Origin: Azorinus chamasolen
Taxonomy: Eukaryota; Mollusca; Bivalvia; Cardiida; Solecurtidae
DNA length: 64,000 bases
NCBI GenBank assembly: GCA_963576725.1
Contig: OY755243.1
Span: forward strand, 72,686,106-72,750,105
Reading direction: 5' to 3'
Position numbers and translations under genes: made by a program
The notes under the pieces: model-generated
Told to the model about the DNA's origin: nothing
What the model saw: the letters and a program-made list of their open reading frames with translations, nothing else
Database searches by the model: none
In this document: positions 58,745 to 64,000 of the stretch, in pieces
How positions within the stretch are numbered: the first letter of the stretch is position 1
How the letters are laid out: each line of letters opens with the position of its first letter

Positions 58745-58973
58745 TTAACCCTATCCTCCATAAATACGCCTTTCTACGCCTCTGTAAAAATTACCTATTG
58801 AAATCATTGTGATAATTAGAGCATTTGCTCCTATAGGAGCAAATGCTCTATTTATCACAATGGTTTCAAACTACAAAGTTCTCATATTTTCCTTTTCTCT
58901 AGTTAATGCTCCTTTTCGGTAGATTTATTCAGATTGGTTGGATCTAAAAATAGCCAATGAGAGAATGGGTTAA
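58745..58973 (+). mobile_element. TTAA-2 MITE with a TTAA-1b-like left end
   Basis: The first 40 bp (TTAACCCTATCCTCCATAAA, then TACGCCTTTCTACGCC) match TTAA-1b. From CTCTGTAAAAATTACC on it is TTAA-2, with a perfect GCTCCTATAGGAGC apex and right end GAGAGAATGGGTTAA. Confidence 0.88.
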
Positions 58974-59070
58974 TTACTGTATGGACTCTACCAATAAACA
59001 ATAATGAACTATTCCAATCTGAAAATTTAGCGTTGAAAGAATTAAGGGACAAAAAGTTTAAATATGTTAA

Positions 59071-59958
59071 CTAACTGTTATCTAGAATTGGGCGCCAACC
59101 GTCCTCAATAATCTGTCTCACTTTTTTAACTTCAAACTCACTTAGCATGAAAGGTTCAGATTTTAGTAGGTCTAATTCAAAAGCAGCGAGAAAACCGCCA
59201 TCTATTCTTTCTTGCCTACAAGTGTCTGCGAGCTTCTGCAAAGCACAGAGAGAGAAACACTCCGATACTTGATTCACACTGTATGCAGAAAAATCTTTGG
59301 CTGTCTGATTTTTTCGAGTTATTGTGTGCACTTCAGCCACGGTTAGTTTGTGATAAAGTGGTTTGTTTGGCAGCTGTCTCTGCACAAACTCAGTTATCAA
59401 TGGATAGTCATATTCATGCTTTTCCTCATCTGGATCTTCTTCAGGAAGTGGCATCGGAGGGCGGTTGGCGCTGGGCTGAGATTGGTCTTCTTGAAAGTTT
59501 ATTGATTCTTCTTTACTGGCAATATTTTGTTCTCTCGTAGGAATGGAGTGAATGTCTGGTGGGGGTGGTGGTCGTCTTCTAGGTGTTCCTGTGTCGGTAT
59601 CGTCAACACTGGGATCCGGAAGTCTTGGTTTCGGCTTTGTTGCAGGGCTAGGTTTCGGTTTAACTGCAGGAGGTGGACTGGGTGAAGGTACATGTGTACG
59701 CTTGTCTTTTTTGGATTCCTTAGCTCTTTTTGACTTAGAATAAATGACGAGTGGCTTAGTTACCGGTGGCACGTCCGGGACGAGCTTTGGTTTTACAGGC
59801 AACTTGGGCTTGGTCGTTTCTGCTCCGGCTTCAAGTTCAGAAGATGCGCATGCTTTCTCTTTTACGGAATAGACATGTTTGAGTTCTTTATGAACAAACT
59901 TAAAACCAAGTCTAGCTTTATCAACAATTCTTTGCCACACGTCCGGTCGAACATTTCG
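59071..59958 (-). CDS. GAREM-like: GAREM-like gene 2, last exon: Pro-rich linker and SAM domain
   Basis: Final exon of a second CABIT/SAM gene. It starts at 59958 after TTCTGTTACAG in phase 0; the GTG at 59940 is not a start. It encodes 295 residues. It opens RNVRPDVWQRIVDKARLGFK then FVHKEL, parallel to the opening of 37268-37972. Next comes a Lys- and Pro-rich linker with many PxxP motifs (KPKPSPATKPKPRLPDP, RRRPPPPPDIHS), an acidic patch, and EYDYPLITEF matching YDYPT in gene 1. The last 80 residues or so are the SAM domain (DFSAYSVNQVSECFSLCALQ to IIEDGWRPILDNS). The linker is longer and richer in proline than in gene 1, so SH3 partners may differ. Confidence 0.88.
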   Translation of the reverse strand, partial: RNVRPDVWQRIVDKARLGFKFVHKELKHVYSVKEKACASSELEAGAETTKPKLPVKPKLVPDVPPVTKPLVIYSKSKRAKESKKDKRTHVPSPSPPPAVKPKPSPATKPKPRLPDPSVDDTDTGTPRRRPPPPPDIHSIPTREQNIASKEESINFQEDQSQPSANRPPMPLPEEDPDEEKHEYDYPLITEFVQRQLPNKPLYHKLTVAEVHTITRKNQTAKDFSAYSVNQVSECFSLCALQKLADTCRQERIDGGFLAAFELDLLKSEPFMLSEFEVKKVRQIIEDGWRPILDNS

Positions 59959-59989
59959 CTGTAACAGAAGACACGTGTATGTAGTACCA

Positions 59990-60300
59990 TCTTTCTACAA
60001 CAACCATTCAATGTCTATTTCCGGGGTTTATAGATAGGTAGTAGCTTAACGCAGGACTAAAGTACATGTAATACAGAAGCTCCCACAGAACCTTTCTGTA
60101 TTACATTCGTTCTGCATTATGCACCGACCTTCTCGTTCGACTCTTATGTTCAATAATTCAGCAGCCAATAGTTTGATCAAGATAAGACGTAGAGTAATTC
60201 TTTCCTCCATGAGTATTCATGTACGAAATAATGACATCATGAACATTAATTAGATTAATTTTTATGGCTTTCGGGGCCATATAGCAATCGGTCTCTTTAC
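59990..60300. repeat. decayed TA-2 and TTAA-1b fragments
   Basis: TA-2 core at 60040-60125 (GTAGTAGCTTAACGCAGGAC, apex AAGCTCCCACAGAACC). The TTAA-1b tail at 60195-60262 (TTTCCTCCATGAGTATTCAT, GAAATAATGACATCATGAAC). Confidence 0.55.
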
Positions 60301-60659
60301 GGCAACGAGTTCACTTGTCTAGTGAACATGCGCAAGACAAAATAGTTTTCTGCAAGTCTGCACTAGTTTGGTTGTAGAATGTTCATGTATTTGTTTACTC
60401 TTCATGTATTTACTAATAATTCGCTGTGTAAGATACTTACTACTAATCTACACAAAGATAAACTTTTTAAAAGTCTTGTAAAAGCCTATATAGGATTCTA
60501 CGACGTATAGATACAGATACAGAATTTTAATAAACTCCAAAGAAGACGCGATCGAATATTTTACCGTAGTTTTCGCAATACCTTGGCGTTCTAAAGCAGA
60601 AGGAATATAGCCGAGGTTTCCGATTGCATTTTTATACACATTCGTAACTGATTAGCATA

Positions 60660-60848
60660 TAGATCTACATCTTCAGCCAATCAAACTGCCTTTTGCGTCG
60701 CATTCGGTCATTTCCGTTTGACCCGTACTCAAATTAGAAATAGAAAGTTTCATAAAGGACAAGGTCAAAGAAATCTAAAATAACCAACCAATGAAATTCG
60801 GAAATCCCATATACACATATATCACGCATCGAACAGCGTGTTTTGACT
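60660..60848 (+). promoter_or_regulatory. candidate plus-strand promoter region
   Basis: Free of the repeat families that fill the surroundings. It has CAGCCAATCAAA (60675) and AACCAACCAATGAAA (60782), both CCAAT-like, upstream of the candidate first exon. No TATA box at a clear distance. Confidence 0.25.
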
Positions 60849-60928
60849 ATGGCACCCAACCTCAACACAAGTCTAAGTCTTACAAGAAGTAAAACCGTAA
60901 AAACACGGGGCTCTATCGGCTTATCAAA
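60849..60928 (+). CDS. candidate first coding exon of an unidentified plus-strand gene
   Basis: ATG in a strong context (A at -3, G at +4). It reads MAPNLNTSLSLTRSKTVKTR, then GSIGLS, and stops at a strong donor AA|GTAAGT in phase 2. Ser/Thr- and basic-rich, no domain. A possible next exon after TCTTTCCCAG (61128) meets a stop in the implied frame, so the downstream exon is not identified. It lies within the intron of the minus-strand GAREM-like gene 2. Confidence 0.35.
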
Positions 60929-60929
60929 G

Positions 60930-61416
60930 TAAGTATTAACCATAGATGGTTTTCAACACATATTCAATCAAATTATATTCCAGTGTCAATAACAACTGTG
61001 AAAATAGAGCTTCTTCTATGTATCGTGTAACCGCCGAGTCGCCGACACTGTCGTTTGCTCAAGACGTTTGTGTCGTGTAAAAGCGAAAGTAGGTAGCAAT
61101 TTGTTTGAATGTCTTTCCCAGATTACAACTCTACTTCAGACTGTAGTTCTGAATTTGAGTTTCATCAGGTGCCAAACAACTACCGTAATTGTATGTACAT
61201 GTATGGATCTACTTAGTAATTAAAAATAAAAACAGTCTACCTTCAATTTGTACACAGACAACATTTATTCAAAATAAACGAGTGCTGAAAATGGAAAAAT
61301 AAATGTTATGTGTACGAATTAGTTGAACAAAAAATGTAAGATTGTAGGTAGCCTTTGTATAAGTTTGATGTTATGCTTCAGTTTTTGCATCAGCTTTGGA
61401 CATGAAATCATTAATT
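60930..61416. other. repeat-poor sequence
   Basis: No known element. Contains an acceptor-like site at about 61130 and a frame reading DYNSTSDCSSEFEFHQ after it; not assigned. Confidence 0.35.
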
Positions 61417-61562
61417 GACCCTTTACTTCATGAATATTCATGTAAGAAATAATGACATCATAAATATAATTAAGATATTCTTTTGGCCATAGTAGAAACT
61501 AGTAGCATGTCTATATATAAACAGCAGATCATAAGATGGCTCCTTTTGTTTCAGTCTGTCAT
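61417..61562 (-). mobile_element. TTAA-1b MITE, hairpin truncated
   Basis: ATTGACCCTTTACTTCATGA left; the body runs to TATAAACAGCAGATCATAAG and GGCTCCTTTTG, where the next element interrupts it. Confidence 0.7.
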
Positions 61563-61564
61563 AT

Positions 61565-61868
61565 TTTATGCCCCCAATCAATTCGGGGGGGGGGGGGCTG
61601 ATTTTGCGTTGTTTGTTGGTTTGGCTCAAACTTTAATGTTGGCAATAACTTTGTAGCCATTGCACATACATACTTCAAACCTGGCATGCCTGTGCAACTT
61701 ACGGAGGCGAACATTTTTATTTATTTTTTGGGGGTGAGGGGGGGGGGGCTTATTAAAATCAAGGTCATATAACAGTTAAATGTCACATGTCACATTACGG
61801 GTCAAATTTATATTGTATTGGTCACAATCAGGGACATAGTGTTTCACAAAAATGTGTTGTTATTAATA
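61565..61868 (+). mobile_element. ATGCCCCC-type element (Helentron-like)
   Basis: Starts TTTTATGCCCCCAATC with a G-run that once paired with CCCCC. It carries CATTGCACATACATACTTCA, GGCATGCCTGTGCAACTTA and GGAGGCGAACATTTTT, the same body as 36018-36398. It ends GTGTTTCACAAAAATGTGTTGTT. Confidence 0.7.
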
Positions 61869-62320
61869 CTTTTATCAATTCCAAGACGTTATTGTTATTA
61901 ACTCCCCCAATTTCTCCCCTTACACTTAAAGGCATTTCGAAAGGAATGTTGACCCATTAACCCCATGCTGTGTATTTTGAGAGCTGACTGTCAAGCATCT
62001 GATACACAAACTAATAAGACGGGCTACCATCACAGAGGATCAATGTATAATTGCATAACTTTATCTCTTATGGCTATGGACCTTGACTGGACACTGCAGG
62101 AGCACAGCTGGATACTGTGTATATGGGGGTTACTTATATAAGGAGCTTTGAAATGCCTTTAACATCCATATCAAACCCGAAAACCATTATGGCCATTCAG
62201 GCCTTTGATTTTTAATAGCTCAGGGACACAGAAATGTTTGGCCATGGCGGAAACAGTCGCCGATAGCGTGCACAAAGCGTTACATACAGGAATAAATGGT
62301 AAATTTGATATTATTCTATG
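61869..62320. other. spacer with little recognisable
   Basis: A TTAA-1b scrap (GAAATGTTTGGCCATGGCGG, AAACAGTC) at 62230-62258; otherwise unassigned. Confidence 0.35.
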
Positions 62321-62460
62321 TAAATTCGCTTTTTTCTACGCCTTTGCAAACAGAGCAGACCAACATCAGACGGCTCCTATAGGAGCCGTCTGATCAGGGT
62401 CTACTCTGTTTGCTTCTAAAATAATATAGATATACTTCTACAGTTTCTTTTATGGCCGAG
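62321..62460 (+). mobile_element. TTAA-1b hairpin
   Basis: GCAAACAGAGCAGACCAAC to GGGTCTACTCTGTTTGC with a perfect GGCTCCTATAGGAGCC tip, followed by AATATAGATATACTTCTACA. Confidence 0.8.
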
Positions 62461-62461
62461 T

Positions 62462-62530
62462 GGCAAATAGTTTGGATCTTGGTGAAACACCAAATAACAC
62501 AGCACTTGATATGGATCCAAACTGCCACAA
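62462..62530. repeat. HP-E, worn
   Basis: AATAGTTTGGATCTTGGTGA, AACACCAAATAAC, TGATATGGATCCAAACTG. Confidence 0.55.
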
Positions 62531-62581
62531 ATGCAAGTCGCGATTAGTAGGTCAAGATCTAGAATGTAAAGCCCCGACTAC

Positions 62582-62655
62582 CTTAGGCAGAAGAATCTCT
62601 TCCTGAACATCCGCGGAATTCTCCACATGCTGTTTGGATGATTGTGAAAGGGGTT
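62582..62655 (-). CDS. GAREM-like: GAREM-like gene 2, penultimate exon
   Basis: A 74-nt exon between TCCATTTCAG and GTAGTC. Two nucleotides complete a split codon; the 24 codons that follow read PLSQSSKQHVENSADVQEEI, then LLPK, and end in phase 0, matching the last exon. Same phase layout as exon 4 of gene 1. The donor lies in CCTAAG|GTAGTC. Upstream exons are not seen before the window edge. Confidence 0.72.
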
Positions 62656-62724
62656 CTGAAATGGACAAAGAGAAATAAACTTCATGTACACTAATTGTCT
62701 AATTGTATCCGAGTAATATGTACA

Positions 62725-62890
62725 ATGCAAACACTTTTCGCGCCTTGGCAAACAAAGTAGACCCAGAGCAGATAACTCCTGTAGGAGCAGTCTAATCAGG
62801 ATCTACTCTATTTGCATAGATCTGATTCTCCAGTTTGTGCCTGAGCAAAAATGTCTGTCATCACATACCATTATAAACTTATTCTAATTT
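62725..62890 (+). mobile_element. TTAA-1b MITE, ends missing
   Basis: GCAAACAAAGTAGACCCAG to GGATCTACTCTATTTGC, apex AACTCCTGTAGGAGC, then TAGATCTGATTCTCCAG. Confidence 0.72.
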
Positions 62891-63214
62891 CAGTTGAACT
62901 TTGATATCTCGAACTCGAATAACCCGAATTTGGAGTTAACTCGAAATAAAACTTCGGTCATGCCAAAATTTACATTACAGAATTGTTCTTACATGTATCA
63001 CAACGTATTTCTAGAAATACATGCGGCAGCTTAATGCAGATTGAAAGTACTACCGAAAGCTCATACAGGAGCTTTCCGCATTACATTAGAACTGCATTAA
63101 GCTGTGAAATTGAGAAATGATTAAGATTTGTCCTGCATTAAGCAACCACCGGCTTATGAAATATGAAGACACTCATGTTTATTTATTAAGTGGTCGCATT
63201 AGAGGGTTTCTACT
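62891..63214. mobile_element. TA-3/TA-4 hybrid MITE
   Basis: Left half is TA-3 (CAGTTGAACTTTGATATCTC, GGCAGCTTAATGCAGATTG, apex AAGCTCATACAGGAGCTTT, GCATTAAGCTGTGAAATTG). At about 63130 it switches to the TA-4 right arm (TGTCCTGCATTAAGCAACCA, TAAGTGGTCGCATTAGAGG, TTTCTACTG). Confidence 0.87.
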
Positions 63215-63223
63215 GTATATACA

Positions 63224-63519
63224 GTAGACACCACGTAAAGCGATTTATTCATCAATTCATATGGGTGTCTTTTTCTCTGTTCAATACGCATGTAAGAAAT
63301 AGTGATATCATGGATATTGATAAGCTGAATTTTTATCACGCAAATGTATCAAGGAACTTATTTGCGTTGACAAAAACTATAGAATCAGATCAATATCATT
63401 TCAAAAGCAAACACAGCAGACAATGATCAAACGGTTCCTATATATACAGGAGCTATCTGATCTTGGTCTACTCACTCGCAAAAGCGATAAAAGGCATCTG
63501 TATGGAGTAAAGGTTAAAA
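63224..63519 (-). mobile_element. TA end fragment and TTAA-1b MITE
   Basis: CAGTAGACACCACGTAAAGC (a TA-family left end) is cut by a TTAA-1b body: GCATGTAAGAAATAGTGATA, hairpin GCAAACACAGCAGAC with CTATATATACAGGAGC tip, right end TATGGAGTAAAGGTTAA. Confidence 0.72.
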
Positions 63520-63560
63520 TCGCACAACAGACTGTGCACACATTTTAGAAGTTTGGAATA

Positions 63561-63764
63561 CAGTAAAACTTCGATTATCCGAACACTAAAATACGTATTA
63601 TTATCGCTCTTTAAGATAGGTGGCAGCTTAATGCATGGTGAAAGTCATGCAGAAAGCTCCTCTAGGAGCTTTCTGCATGACTTTCACCATGCATTAAGCA
63701 GCCACCTGCCTAAAAGGGTCTAAATTCTTCTATACCGAAAATTCGAATAATCGAGGTTTTACTG
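63561..63764. mobile_element. TA-7 palindromic MITE
   Basis: CAGTAAAACTTCGATTATCC to AATCGAGGTTTTACTG, TA flanks. Core GGCAGCTTAATGCATGGTG, perfect apex AAGCTCCTCTAGGAGCTTT. 204 bp; reference copy of TA-7. Confidence 0.93.
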
Positions 63765-64000
63765 TAGTTCATTTCAAAACTCAAAGTCGTTGAAAGAATT
63801 ATCCGGGGATACTATAGTTGGCGTTTTGTACTATCCAGTGTTTGATTTGTCTAGTCATTTTCATATGACTCATCGGGGCGTGATAATGATGATATAAAAA
63901 AAAACTTCTGTCGATTTGCCACATGAAAGAACGTGTCTAACCACACTAAGAAAGCGGAATAAATTGTTATTGTATGCTCTGTTTTGTCAGCGATACATAA
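63765..64000. other. window edge, no feature seen
   Basis: No exon of the GAREM-like gene 2 found here on the minus strand. Confidence 0.4.

Noticed and set aside
61128..61175. Second exon for the candidate plus-strand gene (after TCTTTCCCAG)
   Set aside because: Joining to the phase-2 donor at 60928 gives a stop after eight codons; either not an exon or not of this gene.

Overview
The window looks like nuclear DNA of a bivalve mollusc. It is AT-rich, its genes are split by phase-matched introns, and it carries a two-copy family B 7TM receptor cluster and two CABIT/SAM (GAREM-like) genes. More than half of the sequence is short non-coding transposable elements, including Helentron-like repeats of a type common in bivalves. 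The species cannot be told from the sequence. All four recognisable genes lie on the minus strand.

Layout. (1) 1-21,000: two tandem paralogous receptor genes, each with an extracellular Cys-rich exon (4188-5210 and 17808-18830) and a long 7TM exon (1370-2998 and 13091-14725) joined by a phase-0 intron. A conserved block lies upstream of each (6934-7080 and 20805-20985). A 44-bp minisatellite fills 19050-20345. (2) 21,000-37,000: no genes recognised; dense, often nested palindromic elements, a tRNA-like segment and Helentron-like repeats. (3) 37,268-49,934: a complete five-exon GAREM-like gene whose exon phases all agree and give a 637-residue protein. (4) 50,000-59,000: a tRNA-derived SINE and an apparently intact 1338-bp mariner. 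(5) 59,071-64,000: the last two exons of a second GAREM-like gene that continues past the right edge. A possible plus-strand first exon lies inside its intron.

Repeat names used below. TTAA-1a, TTAA-1b, TTAA-2, TTAA-3 and TTAA-4 are 200-270-bp elements flanked by TTAA with CCC... ends, which is typical of non-autonomous piggyBac relatives. TTAA-1a and 1b begin CCCTTTCCC or CCCTTTACTCC and share a GCAAACAGAG hairpin but differ in the longer half. TTAA-2 begins CCCATTCCCTC and has a GAAACCATTGTGATAAATAG hairpin. TTAA-3 begins CCCTTCGCTTGCTG. TTAA-4 begins CCCATTTRTTCC. TA-1 to TA-7 are about 200-340-bp near-perfect palindromes flanked by TA, with ends beginning CAGT; ends and target suggest pogo/Tigger-type MITEs. 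Their end words are: TA-1 CTCTCTATAACGGCCAC, TA-2 CTGTCTTAAGCGACCATC, TA-3 TTCGATATCTCGAAC, TA-4 GCTAATGCGACCAC, TA-5 CTCTAAACCGG, TA-6 CTCATTATACCGGC, TA-7 CTCGATTATTCGAAC. FB-1 is a GGTCCATGCTTATAAA palindrome. HP-E is a hairpin built on GGATCCAGATGAGACG. For TTAA-1 copies the plus strand means the short CATAWANACG end comes first.

The most unusual signal is that the TTAA elements and the TA elements, which differ in ends and target sites, carry the same 14-bp hairpin tip, GCTCCTnnAGGAGC. Frequent nesting allows a partial relative chronology: TA-1 copies sit inside other families but are never seen hosting one, so they look youngest.
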